64,000 nucleotides of DNA, from positions 49,994-113,993 of the forward strand of contig NZ_FMXM01000023.1 of NCBI RefSeq assembly GCF_900103325.1. Direction: 5' to 3'. This stretch comes from Mesorhizobium qingshengii (GTDB lineage Bacteria; Pseudomonadota; Alphaproteobacteria; Rhizobiales; Rhizobiaceae). Numbering within the stretch: the first letter of the stretch is position 1; every line of letters starts with the position of its first letter. Positions 31,695-40,931 of the stretch are shown here, one piece after another. The translations under genes were made by a program, and so were the position numbers. The notes below the pieces were generated by a model. That model searched no databases. It was not told the DNA's origin and saw only the letters and a list, made by a program, of their open reading frames with translations.

Positions 31695-31868
31695 CGCCCC
31701 TCACCTGGCTGCCGCCATCCTCTCCCCGTATACTGACGGGGAGAGGGAACGCTCTCATCGATGATTTCGCCAATCATCAGCGTTGCAAGAAGGGCGCCGT
31801 CGTTGCGGCCAGCCACTTCTCCCCGTCACTATACGGGGAGAAGTGCCCGGCAGGGCGATGAGGGGCAG
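31695..31868. repeat. 174-bp palindromic intergenic element, copy 2
   Basis: Same outer arms and two internal hairpins as 27172-27343; the right 60 bases are nearly identical (ACTATACGGGGAGAAGTGCC, then GGCAGGGCGATGAGGGGC), the left half more diverged. Both copies lie in the same orientation about 4.5 kb apart. Confidence 0.75.
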
Positions 31869-31922
31869 CGCCGACTTAGAAAGTGACTCCACACGGTGGC
31901 AATCGTTCGTAAAAATCGATCA

Positions 31923-31972
31923 TTCCAACCATAACAATTCGTTGGAAAGATCGGTTCAGGAATGGCATTCCT
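31923..31972 (+). promoter_or_regulatory. Two dyads upstream of the YeiH gene
   Basis: TTCCAAC-N11-GTTGGAA (31923-31947) has LysR-type geometry and AGGAAT-GGC-ATTCCT (31958-31972) is a second, tight palindrome. Both are within 80 bp of the YeiH start and are candidate operators; no regulator gene is adjacent, though a LysR remnant lies 0.9 kb upstream. Confidence 0.45.
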
Positions 31973-31999
31973 CCAGCCTACCCGCTTGGAGCATTTGCA

Positions 32000-33076
32000 T
32001 TGTCTTCCTTCACCCACATCGCGAACGATATTCCCAAAAGCCTGATTTCCGCCGATCTGGCCGGACGCCGGAAGCGCCTGAATTCGGTATGGAATGGGAT
32101 CATCCCCGGCATCGTGCTGGTCGCGATGATCACGGGGGTCGCCTTCTCGGCCCGCAATGTTTCCGGCTTCGCTCTGTTCAGCCCGATGATCCTCGCCGTC
32201 GTCGCCGGCATGATCCATTCCAACGTGCTCGGCACGCCCGCCCACGCCAGGGCCGGCATCGCCTTTTCGCAGCGCCGGCTCTTGCGCTTCGCCATCGTGC
32301 TGCTCGGTTTCCAGCTGACGCTTGGCCAGGTGGTGGCGATCGGCGCCAGCGGCGTCGGCATTGTTGCACTGACGCTCGGCGCCACCTTCGTCTTCACCAT
32401 CACGCTCGGTCGGCTGATTGGCGTCGACGCCAAGCTGGCGCAGCTGATCGCCGCCGGCACCTCGATCTGCGGCGCCTCGGCCATCGTCGCCACCAACATC
32501 GTCACCGACGCGCGCGACGAGGACGTCACCTACGCAGTCGCCTCGATCACGCTGTTCGGCACCGTCGCCATGCTCGGCTTCCCCCTGCTGGCACCGGTGC
32601 TGGGGCTCGACCAGCACGCTTTCGGCCTGTGGGCCGGCGCCTCGATCCATGAAGTGGCACAAGTCATCGGCGCCGGCTTCCAGAACGGCACCCAGTCCGG
32701 CGAGATTGCCGCCGTCGCCAAGCTCACCCGCGTCGCCATGCTGGCGCCGATGGTCATCGCGCTCGGCCTGATGGCGCGCCGCAAGAGCAGCGATCAGGCA
32801 AGCGATCAAGCTGGGGCGCGGCCGGCTATGCCGTGGTTCGTCGCCGCTTTCGTCGCCGTCGTGGCGCTGAACAGCCTGATCACGGTGCCGGCCGAAGTGA
32901 AGTCGGCGATGGCGCTCGCCACCACCATCATGCTGACCATGGGGCTGGCCGCCATGGGCCTGCAGGCCGATATTTCGCAGCTGCGCTCGCGTGGCCTGCG
33001 CCCGCTGGCGCTCGCCTTCTCGGCCTTCCTGTTCATCGGCGGCTTCAGCCTGATGCTGGTGAAGCTTGTAGGCTGA
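32000..33076 (+). CDS. YeiH-family putative sulfate/anion exporter (UPF0324)
   Basis: A 358-residue membrane protein of the YeiH/UPF0324 family, with about ten membrane segments. Conserved blocks seen: ARAGIAFSQRRLLRFAIVLL, LIAAGTSICGASAIVATNIV, SIHEVAQVIGAG and GLQADISQLRSRGLRPL. The family has been proposed to export sulfate, sulfite or related anions. The TTG start has GGAG upstream. Convergent with the methionine sulfoxide reductase gene. Confidence 0.88.
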   Translation: MSSFTHIANDIPKSLISADLAGRRKRLNSVWNGIIPGIVLVAMITGVAFSARNVSGFALFSPMILAVVAGMIHSNVLGTPAHARAGIAFSQRRLLRFAIVLLGFQLTLGQVVAIGASGVGIVALTLGATFVFTITLGRLIGVDAKLAQLIAAGTSICGASAIVATNIVTDARDEDVTYAVASITLFGTVAMLGFPLLAPVLGLDQHAFGLWAGASIHEVAQVIGAGFQNGTQSGEIAAVAKLTRVAMLAPMVIALGLMARRKSSDQASDQAGARPAMPWFVAAFVAVVALNSLITVPAEVKSAMALATTIMLTMGLAAMGLQADISQLRSRGLRPLALAFSAFLFIGGFSLMLVKLVG

Positions 33077-33574
33077 TCAATCCTCGAAGGAACTCGCCGC
33101 GACATAGATCGCCGCCAGCGTCTCTATGCCGGCCTGGTCGGCCTTGTCGAAACGGCCGGGCAGCGGGCTGTCGAGGTCGAGCACGCCGAAGACGCCGTCA
33201 TCGTCTTCGAGCAGCACGACCAGCTCCGAGCGCGAGTCGGCATCGCAGGCGATGTGGCCGGGAAAATCATGCACGTCCTTGATCAGCATCGAGGTGCCGA
33301 GTTCGACCGCCGTTCCGCACACGCCCTTGCCGACGGCGATGCGCACGCAGGCCGGCTTGCCCTGGAACGGCCCCAGCACCAGTTCCTCGTCGGAGGCCAG
33401 GAAATAGAAGCCGGCCCAGTTGAGGTCCGGCACCATCTGGAAGATCAGCGCGGCGGTGTTGGCGGCGTTGGCAATCGAGTCGCGCTCGCCCTCGAGCAGC
33501 GCCTTCAGTTGCGTGGCGAGGTCGCGATAGAACGCGGCCTTGTCAGTGGTATCGATGGCCTTGGCCGCAAACAT
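33077..33574 (-). CDS. msrC: Free methionine-(R)-sulfoxide reductase (GAF)
   Basis: A 165-residue single-GAF protein with the three cysteines of fRMsr enzymes: Cys76 in GKPACVRI, Cys86 in GKGVCGTAVE and Cys110 in HIACDADSRSE. It repairs free Met-(R)-sulfoxide through a thioredoxin-linked cycle. Length and motif order match the family. Stop codon abuts the convergent YeiH gene. Confidence 0.9.
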   Translation of the reverse strand: MFAAKAIDTTDKAAFYRDLATQLKALLEGERDSIANAANTAALIFQMVPDLNWAGFYFLASDEELVLGPFQGKPACVRIAVGKGVCGTAVELGTSMLIKDVHDFPGHIACDADSRSELVVLLEDDDGVFGVLDLDSPLPGRFDKADQAGIETLAAIYVAASSFED

Positions 33575-33664
33575 GGCTTGTCTCCGTACTCAGAATCGCG
33601 GTTGCTTCGACAAGCTGTCAAACTCGGCAAGCCCTGCACCAAACGACCACGGGACGATACTAGC

Positions 33665-34093
33665 GTGAATCCCATCCACTCCGAAAGCCGCAAGATCCGG
33701 ATTGCCGCCGCCGTCATCGCCGATGCATCGGGCAGATTGCTGCTGGTGCGCAAGCGCGGCACCAGCGCCTTCATGCAGCCCGGCGGCAAGATCGAGTCGG
33801 ACGAGGAGCCGGTCGATGCCCTGGTGCGCGAATTGCGCGAGGAGCTTGGGCTGCTGATCGACCCGGGCACGGCTTCCCGGCTGGGCCTGTTCTCGGCCAA
33901 GGCGGCCAATGAGCCTGACAGCACGGTCGAGGCGGAGTTGTTCGCCCTCACTTTTGCCGCACAGCCGATCGAGAGCCAGCTGGCAGCGGCGGCCGAGATC
34001 GAGGAGATGATCTGGCTGGACCCCGCCTCGGCCCATGACATCCAGCTCGCGCCGCTGACGCGCGACGTGGTGCTGAGGCTGAGTGGAAAGTAG
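33665..34093 (+). CDS. NUDIX hydrolase
   Basis: A 142-residue NUDIX pyrophosphatase. The Nudix box is complete: G-KIESD-E-EPVDALV-REL-REE-LGL (about residues 42-64). Such enzymes hydrolyse nucleoside diphosphates linked to another moiety; specificity is open. The GTG at 33665 is the likely start, since the in-frame sequence upstream is the antisense of the sulfoxide reductase gene; the ribosome site is weak. Confidence 0.85.
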   Translation: MNPIHSESRKIRIAAAVIADASGRLLLVRKRGTSAFMQPGGKIESDEEPVDALVRELREELGLLIDPGTASRLGLFSAKAANEPDSTVEAELFALTFAAQPIESQLAAAAEIEEMIWLDPASAHDIQLAPLTRDVVLRLSGK

Positions 34094-34116
34094 CGCGGCG
34101 GCCGCGAGCCTTAACC

Positions 34117-35019
34117 TCAGGCCCCGCCCGCCGGCTCCCTAAATCCCGCGACATCGCGCAGTGGCGGCCGGCCGTAGAGCCGGCTGTATTCGCGGCTGAA
34201 TTGCGACGGGCTCTGGTAGCCGACGCTGTAGCCGGCCGAGCCGACATCCAGGCGCTCCGTCAGCATCAGGCGCCGCGCTTCGTGCAGGCGCAGCTGCTTT
34301 TGATACTGCATTGGCGTCATCGCCGTGACTGCCTTGAAATGATGATGCAGCGAGGACGTGCTCATGCCGACATGCTGCGCCAGTTCCTCGATGCGCAGCG
34401 GCCGCGTGAAATTCTGCCGCAGCCAGGCGATTGCCTGGGCAATCCGGTTTGTCGGCGTCTCGATCGTGGCGATCTGAAGCAGGGCAGGACCAAAGGGGCC
34501 GGTCGCCACGCGGTAGAGGATCTCCTGCTCGATCAGCGGCGCCATCGCGGCAATATCCTGTGGTCGGTCAAGCAGGCGCAGCAGCCGCACGACCGCATCC
34601 AGCAGGTCTGGTGGCGCCCTGTTGACGGCCACCGCCCGCATGTCGTGAGGGACGACCGGCGCCGTGCTGATCCGGCCGAACAGCTCCTTCAGCCGATCCG
34701 GCTCGATCCGCATGCCCAGCCCCAGGTTCGGTGCCTCGGGGCTCGCCTCGGTCACGCGGGACACGACCGGCAGGTCGAGCGAGACCACCAGATAGTCGCC
34801 AACGCCATAGCAGTGAACATGCGAGCCGAGCGTGAGGCTCTTGGCGCCCTGTACGACGAGCGCAAAGCAGGGCCATTGCGCGGTGTGGACGCTTTTGTCG
34901 GTCGCCGATCGCCGGCTGAGGAACAGATTGTCGATCGCCGTTGCGCGCTCTTCGTCCCCCGCCGTGAACCGGGCGATGATCGACGCCATCTCCCCATATG
35001 GATCTTGCGCGATCGTCAA
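34117..35019 (-). CDS. AraC-family transcriptional regulator
   Basis: A 300-residue AraC protein with an AraC_N-type N-terminal domain (ALVVQGAKSLTLGSHVHCYG near 50) and two helix-turn-helix motifs at the C-terminus (RIEELAQHVGMSTSSLHHHF and VGSAGYSVGYQSPSQFSREY). It is transcribed away from an SDR gene; related regulators such as YqhC activate an adjacent oxidoreductase gene. Three copies of a TTGCAGGATCG motif lie in the divergent promoter region. Confidence 0.92.
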   Translation of the reverse strand: MTIAQDPYGEMASIIARFTAGDEERATAIDNLFLSRRSATDKSVHTAQWPCFALVVQGAKSLTLGSHVHCYGVGDYLVVSLDLPVVSRVTEASPEAPNLGLGMRIEPDRLKELFGRISTAPVVPHDMRAVAVNRAPPDLLDAVVRLLRLLDRPQDIAAMAPLIEQEILYRVATGPFGPALLQIATIETPTNRIAQAIAWLRQNFTRPLRIEELAQHVGMSTSSLHHHFKAVTAMTPMQYQKQLRLHEARRLMLTERLDVGSAGYSVGYQSPSQFSREYSRLYGRPPLRDVAGFREPAGGA

Positions 35020-35062
35020 AAGGCACCTGGTATCTTCGAAACAATCATGGGGCGATCATATC

Positions 35063-35131
35063 CGATCCTGCAAGTCCGGCCAGCCGCGGCAATCAAGCTT
35101 TGCAGGATCGTGCATGAATCTTGCAGGATCG
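35063..35131. promoter_or_regulatory. Three TTGCAGGATCG repeats between araC and SDR genes
   Basis: Direct copies at 35100-35110 and 35121-35131 start exactly 21 bp apart, two helical turns, and an inverted copy is at 35063-35073. This is the geometry of araI-like half-sites and makes binding by the AraC-family protein very likely. Confidence 0.65.
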
Positions 35132-35210
35132 CGATAACGCTCCACGTTCGCTCCGTCGCATAACGCCGCCAGCGGGAGCGTGCTCCCGATCATCACAGGC
35201 GGAGCCTTCC

Positions 35211-35969
35211 ATGACCAGTTCACCGATCACCGATCCATCGACCCGAACCAGCAAGGTCGTGCTCATCACCGGCGCCAGCAGCGGCATCGGCGAGGCCACG
35301 GCCCGCCACCTCGCGGCAAGCGGCCACAGGATCGTGCTTGGCGCCCGGCGGACCGACCGGATTGCCGCTGTCGCGCGGGACATCGGGCAGGCCGGCGGCC
35401 AGGCGCATTCCCGGCAGCTTGACGTGACCGACCTCGACAGCGTCAAGGCCTTCGTCGCGGCCGCCCGTGAGTGCTACGGCCGGGTCGACGTGCTGGTGAA
35501 CAATGCCGGCGTTATGCCTTTGTCGTTCATGGCCGAATTGCGCGTCGACGAATGGAACCGGATGATCGATGTCAATTTGCGCGGCGTTCTCAATGGCATT
35601 GCCGCCGTGCTGCCGATCATGGCCGAACAGAAGTCCGGCCACATCATCAACGTCGCATCTGTCTCCGGGCACCGGGTCGACCCGACAGCCGCCGTATACA
35701 GCGCCACCAAATTCGCGGTACGGGCGCTCTCGGAAGGGCTTCGACAGGAAAGCAGGGATCTGCGCGTGACGGTCGTCAGCCCTGGTCTCACCCGCACCGA
35801 GCTGTTTGACGGCATCGCCAATCCCGAGATCAAGGCTGGAGCCCGCGCCATGGTCGATCGGGCCTCCATCCCGGCCGGCGCGATTGCCGAGGCGATCGGC
35901 TTTGCCATCAGCCAGCCGGACGGCGTCGACATCAACGAACTGATCGTGCGCCCGACGGCGCAAGGCTGA
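35211..35969 (+). CDS. Short-chain dehydrogenase/reductase
   Basis: A 252-residue classical SDR. Cofactor motif TGASSGIGEATARHL (about 19-33), NNAGVMPLSF, catalytic Ser in NVASVSGHRV and YSATKFA (Tyr/Lys pair) are intact. Substrate unknown. Start ATG 35211 has GGCGGAG upstream. It is the likely target of the divergent AraC regulator and is followed, 32 bp on, by a small monooxygenase-like protein gene and tag. Confidence 0.92.
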   Translation: MTSSPITDPSTRTSKVVLITGASSGIGEATARHLAASGHRIVLGARRTDRIAAVARDIGQAGGQAHSRQLDVTDLDSVKAFVAAARECYGRVDVLVNNAGVMPLSFMAELRVDEWNRMIDVNLRGVLNGIAAVLPIMAEQKSGHIINVASVSGHRVDPTAAVYSATKFAVRALSEGLRQESRDLRVTVVSPGLTRTELFDGIANPEIKAGARAMVDRASIPAGAIAEAIGFAISQPDGVDINELIVRPTAQG

Positions 35970-36001
35970 TCCTCATGAACCCCTGCCAATGGAGAGATGA
36001 C

Positions 36002-36301
36002 ATGACAGAGGCAATCGAAGTGACGACCTTCAGGCTCAACGGCCGCTCCTGCGCGGAATTCGTCGCCGCCAATGCCGATATCGACGCCTGGCTGCGGCGT
36101 CAGCCGGGCTTCCTGTCCCGCCGGATCGCCGAACGCGACGATGGCACCATCGTCGACGTGCTGATCTGGGCCTCGGCCGAGGCCGGCCGCAACGCGGCGG
36201 GCGGCATCATGACCGAGATGGGGCAATCGCCGGTGCATACCATGATCGACCAGCGCACCGTGGACTGGACCGTGGCGCCGGTCCGCCACAGTATCGTGTG
36301 A
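36002..36301 (+). CDS. Small ABM-like (dimeric alpha/beta barrel) protein
   Basis: A 99-residue protein: EVTTFRLNGRSCAEFVAANA, then LRRQPGFLSRRIAERDDGTI and VDVLIWAS. The pattern 'W-rRQPGFLSRR' is typical of antibiotic biosynthesis monooxygenase-like ferredoxin-fold proteins. ATG 36002 follows GGAGAG by 5 bases and is preferred to one 27 bases earlier. Lies between the SDR and tag genes in a probable operon. Confidence 0.72.
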   Translation: MTEAIEVTTFRLNGRSCAEFVAANADIDAWLRRQPGFLSRRIAERDDGTIVDVLIWASAEAGRNAAGGIMTEMGQSPVHTMIDQRTVDWTVAPVRHSIV

Positions 36302-36313
36302 CGGAGAACCACG

Positions 36314-36883
36314 ATGGACAATCATGCACATCATCGCTGTGGCTGGGCCGAGGGCGATCCGCTGATGCGCGCCTATCACGACGAGGAATGGGGCGTTCCG
36401 CAACGCGATGCCCGCATGCTGTGGGAAATGCTGATGCTGGAAGGGTTCCAGGCTGGTCTCGCCTGGATCATCGTGCTCAGGAAACGCGACGCCTTTCGTG
36501 CCGCCTTCGCCGGCTTCGATCCGGAGAAGGTCGCGCGCTTCGGCGCGGCCGATATCGAGCGCCTGATGGCCGATCCCGGCATCATCCGCGCCCGCGCCAA
36601 GATCGAAGCGACGATCCGTGGCGCCCAGATCTTCCGCGAGACGGCGCAGCGCGGCGAGAGCTTCGCCGACTTCTGCTGGTCCTTCACCGATGGCAAGGTG
36701 GTCGCAAGCGACGGCCATGGCTGGATCGCGTCATCACCCCTGTCCGAACGGATTTCCAAGGAAATGAAGCGACGCGGCTTCAAATTCGTCGGCCCGACCA
36801 TCGTCTATGCCTGGATGCAGGCGGTCGGCATCGTCAACGATCACGCGGCCAACTGTTTCCGGCGGTCCGAAGTCGCGCTCTGA
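36314..36883 (+). CDS. tag: DNA-3-methyladenine glycosylase I
   Basis: A 189-residue Tag enzyme that removes 3-methyladenine from DNA. Zn ligands can be placed: Cys in HRCGWAEGD, His in AYHDEEWGVP, and His and Cys in NDHAANCFR near the end; the glycosylase-fold signature EGFQAGLAWIIVLRKRDAFR is present. Length is normal. Starts 12 bases after the preceding small gene. Confidence 0.95.
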   Translation: MDNHAHHRCGWAEGDPLMRAYHDEEWGVPQRDARMLWEMLMLEGFQAGLAWIIVLRKRDAFRAAFAGFDPEKVARFGAADIERLMADPGIIRARAKIEATIRGAQIFRETAQRGESFADFCWSFTDGKVVASDGHGWIASSPLSERISKEMKRRGFKFVGPTIVYAWMQAVGIVNDHAANCFRRSEVAL

Positions 36884-36904
36884 ACACGGCAGCGCCGTCA
36901 GCGC

Positions 36905-37063
36905 CTACATCGGACGCTTGGGTTCGCCCTTTGGCGGACTGGCCGTGTCGGAATCGGATTTCCGATGCTTGTCGGCGGCAATCCTGCGGATGCGGTCGAA
37001 GCGGCTTTCCTCGGTTTTTTCGGTCGTGACGACCGTTTCTGGCTTCCGCACGAACGTGATCAT
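36905..37063 (-). CDS. Small basic/acidic conserved protein, 52 residues
   Basis: ATG 37063 with AGGAGA seven bases upstream encodes MITFVRKPETVVTTEKTEES and then a charged, probably helical segment (FDRIRRIAADKHRKSDSD) and a Pro/Lys tail. No cysteine or membrane segment. The codon use and ribosome site look genuine; the function is unknown. Convergent with tag. Confidence 0.55.
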   Translation of the reverse strand: MITFVRKPETVVTTEKTEESRFDRIRRIAADKHRKSDSDTASPPKGEPKRPM

Positions 37064-37163
37064 GGATCCGTCTCCTGGGCTAGAGGCCTGCGCGCCGGGA
37101 GAAATCCCCCGGCGGTAATCCCGGCTCCTAGAACCGGCGTAGATTCAGGTCAGGCCGAGTCGA

Positions 37164-37239
37164 AAACGGCTGATACCGAGAACCGGAGCGGAGCGTACTT
37201 TGGGTACGTGAGCACCGGAAGCGCAGGAATCAGCCGTTT
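37164..37239. repeat. Palindromic element downstream of groEL
   Basis: AAACGGCTGAT at 37164 and ATCAGCCGTTT at 37229 form the outer arms; inner arms include GGAGCGTAC / GTACGTGAGC around a short loop. It starts 22 bp after the groEL stop on the minus strand side and may act as terminator or 3' stabiliser, and it resembles repeats seen elsewhere in Mesorhizobium. Confidence 0.55.
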
Positions 37240-37261
37240 GCAGACCGGCATCAGCTGAATA

Positions 37262-38893
<1,632 letters not shown>

Positions 38894-38924
38894 TTTTTAT
38901 CCAGTTCGTTCAGAGGGAGTGAGG

Positions 38925-39239
38925 TCAGGCAGCTTTCTTGGCGGCCACGGTCTTCTCGATGACGCCCATGATGTCGGCTTCCTTCATGATCAGAAGGTCC
39001 TCGCCGTCGATCTTGACCTCGGTGCCCGACCATTTGCCGAACAGGATGGTGTCGCCGGCCTTGACGTCGAGCGGAACAAGCGCGCCATTTTCGTCGCGTG
39101 CGCCAGGCCCAACGGCGATGACTTCACCTTCTTGCGGCTTTTCCTTGGCATTGTCGGGGATGATGATGCCGCCCTTGGATTTGATATCGCCTTCGGCGCG
39201 CCGGATGACGACGCGATCGTGGAGTGGCCGAAACTTCAT
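38925..39239 (-). CDS. groES: Co-chaperonin GroES
   Basis: A 104-residue GroES: MKFRPLHDRVVIRRAEGDIK, the mobile loop SKGGIIIPDNAKEKP and the roof region GPGARDENGALVPLDVKAGD. It caps GroEL. Start ATG 39239 matches the family; an in-frame GTG further upstream lies inside the CIRCE element. First gene of the operon. Confidence 0.97.
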   Translation of the reverse strand: MKFRPLHDRVVIRRAEGDIKSKGGIIIPDNAKEKPQEGEVIAVGPGARDENGALVPLDVKAGDTILFGKWSGTEVKIDGEDLLIMKEADIMGVIEKTVAAKKAA

Positions 39240-39292
39240 GAGAACTTCTTTCTGGGGCCGGCATAGGCGGCCGCGTCTCTCATATAGGCGCT

Positions 39293-39319
39293 TTGGCACT
39301 CGATAGATAGGAGTGCCAA
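39293..39319 (-). promoter_or_regulatory. CIRCE element (HrcA operator) of groESL
   Basis: TTGGCACTC-N9-GAGTGCCAA, a perfect 9-bp inverted repeat with the 9-base spacer typical of CIRCE. It differs from the consensus (TTAGCACTC) at one symmetric base pair. It lies 54 bp before the groES start, so heat-shock control by HrcA is expected. Confidence 0.9.
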
Positions 39320-39487
39320 AAAATTGTTCGCGGGCGGAATTAAATATTCAAAAGTATTATTTCGGCCTGTCGTTTCGTGATATCGGAACCAAGTCAAATA
39401 TTTCAAAAGATTGAATTTTGCCGATCGAGCACCTATTTATCGGACAAGTTCACTTTCACGATTTCAAGCACAAGGGAGATTTCTTCG

Positions 39488-39742
39488 ATGGCCGAAGGCA
39501 ATCAGACGATCATGGAAAAAGCTGAAGCCCGCTTTGTCGACAAGCAGAAGAAAACGGCGGAGCGCAACAAGGCAACCGCTGAGTACATATCCGAAGCCAG
39601 GGCCAGGGAGATCAAGACCGCAAGGCTCAGGGAATTGCGGCTGGCCAAGGAAGAGGCAGATCGCGTCGCGGAAGCCCTGAACCCGACGCCGAAGAAGAAG
39701 CGCGCGGTCAAGAAGGTGGCCGCAACGGAGGTCAAGACATGA
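39488..39742 (+). CDS. Small Lys/Glu-rich helical protein, 84 residues
   Basis: ATG 39488 has GGGAGA upstream. The product is MAEGNQTIMEKAEARFVDKQ followed by a long charged helix (ARAREIKTARLRELRLAKEE) and a basic tail KKKRAVKKVA. It looks like a histone-like or coiled-coil nucleic-acid-binding small protein. Family not recognised with certainty. Its stop overlaps the DUF1488 gene (ATGA). Confidence 0.65.
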   Translation: MAEGNQTIMEKAEARFVDKQKKTAERNKATAEYISEARAREIKTARLRELRLAKEEADRVAEALNPTPKKKRAVKKVAATEVKT

Positions 39743-40005
39743 GCCTGACATTCCCCAACCGCAGCCGCAGCTATGACGAAGCCGGCAAGCGCATCCGTTT
39801 CGTCGGCCACGACGGCATGTTCCAGATTTCCTTTTCCGTCGCAGCCGACGCCATGACCAGGATGCAGCCGGCGACCGCGGCCAACGAGGCCGGTTACCTC
39901 GCTACGTTCGACACCGAGAGCAGCGCCATCCGCGACGTGGCGTCCAAGGCCTATGACCGCACCCGCAAGAGCATGTATGTGCTGACGGCCGCCGACTTCG
40001 GCTGA
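39739..40005 (+). CDS. DUF1488-family protein
   Basis: An 88-residue protein beginning MSLTFPNRSRSYDEAGKRIR, with FVGHDGMFQISFSVAADAM and a C-terminal SKAYDRTRKSMYVLTAADF. These are the blocks of DUF1488, small proteins of unknown function common in alphaproteobacteria. Translationally coupled to the upstream basic protein. Confidence 0.8.
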   Translation: MSLTFPNRSRSYDEAGKRIRFVGHDGMFQISFSVAADAMTRMQPATAANEAGYLATFDTESSAIRDVASKAYDRTRKSMYVLTAADFG

Positions 40006-40074
40006 TCAGCCTATAGTGCATGTCGCTCAGGAGTGGTCTCGGTTTTGAGACAACGACATGCATGGAAACGAAGA

Positions 40075-40296
40075 CTAAGAGTCCATGTCCTCGACCATCT
40101 TCCGTATCTTCTCGGCCTTTTCGAAATGGTCGAGGCGGTGGGTTCTGATCCACCATTCGGCTGCTTCCATCAGCAGTTCGGGGTCGTCATTCCTGTTGGC
40201 GAAAAACGCATAGAACGACACGCCGACGGCAGGCCCTTTCTCGGAAATCTTGCGGTCGCAGACTTCCAGTATCTTTTGCTTCAGGCTCGCTCTCAC
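40075..40296 (-). CDS. DUF6500-like small protein, 73 residues
   Basis: GTG 40296 with AGAGG upstream encodes (V)RASLKQKILEVCDRKISEK and then GVSFYAFFANRNDDPELLME and WWIRTHRLDHFEKAEKI. Entirely soluble, mostly helical. I believe it belongs to DUF6500, from memory of the FYAFFANRNDDP block. Third gene of a run of three small minus-strand genes. Confidence 0.6.
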   Translation of the reverse strand: MRASLKQKILEVCDRKISEKGPAVGVSFYAFFANRNDDPELLMEAAEWWIRTHRLDHFEKAEKIRKMVEDMDS

Positions 40297-40360
40297 GGGA
40301 ATCCTCTGGTTTTGGCGCGGCGGGGTCTTGGCCCTCGCTCCGAGCCGGCAGACGGAACGT

Positions 40361-40552
40361 TCAATCCTTGCGCTCCGCCCTCTCCCGACGCCTGACGTCG
40401 CGGACATTCATTTGCACGACCATGTCCTCGGCCTCGCGAGGGCTCATGCCGACCATTACTTTTTGCCTGACCACGGCCGGCTGGCCGGTGAAGACATCGA
40501 CAATGGTCCAGCTCTGGGGAAGCTCCATGCGCAGTGTGTAGCGATTGGCCAT
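40361..40552 (-). CDS. Small conserved protein, 63 residues
   Basis: Starts MANRYTLRMELPQSWTIVDV; the body (FTGQPAVVRQKVMVGMSPRE) is beta-rich and the tail is charged (RDVRRRERAERKD). A purine-rich GAGG is in front of the ATG. No cysteines or membrane segments. Function unknown. It lies 11 bp after the upstream small membrane protein gene on the same strand. Confidence 0.6.
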   Translation of the reverse strand: MANRYTLRMELPQSWTIVDVFTGQPAVVRQKVMVGMSPREAEDMVVQMNVRDVRRRERAERKD

Positions 40553-40563
40553 GCTGGCTTGCC

Positions 40564-40770
40564 TCAGCCCTGCATCATGAAGAACACCGCGCCCAGGATC
40601 AGCACCGTCCAGGCGATGACCGACAGCTTCAACACCATGCCGCCATGCGCGGCCAGCAGCTTTCGCAGGCGCGGCACGACGCCCGCCGACCGCACCGGCG
40701 CCGCCACGAAGGCGACAGGTGCCTTGACACCAAGTTTTCCAAAGACAGGCAGCAGCGACGGTTGACGCAC
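40564..40770 (-). CDS. Small membrane protein, 68 residues
   Basis: GTG 40770 follows GAGGT by six bases. The product starts (V)RQPSLLPVFGKLGVKAPVAF and ends in one membrane segment (LKLSVIAWTVLILGAVFFMM). It is the first of three consecutive small genes on this strand. The start is uncertain because the frame is open further upstream without a better ribosome site. Confidence 0.5.
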   Translation of the reverse strand: MRQPSLLPVFGKLGVKAPVAFVAAPVRSAGVVPRLRKLLAAHGGMVLKLSVIAWTVLILGAVFFMMQG

Positions 40771-40931
40771 GAAAATGACCTCGGATGTCGGGAAGAAGCC
40801 GGAACAATGACTTCCGCGCCGCTTCCATAGCACCCTTTCACGAACGCCCCGCATGCCAAATGAAGATAAGCACCACGGCACGCATTGGAGAGAGATGAGC
40901 CGGCCCGATGGACAAGGCCCGACGACCGGCC

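Noticed and set aside
36314..37029. Alternative plus-strand frame over tag
   Set aside because: Low-complexity Arg-rich translation typical of a shifted frame in GC-rich coding DNA; tag itself is complete.
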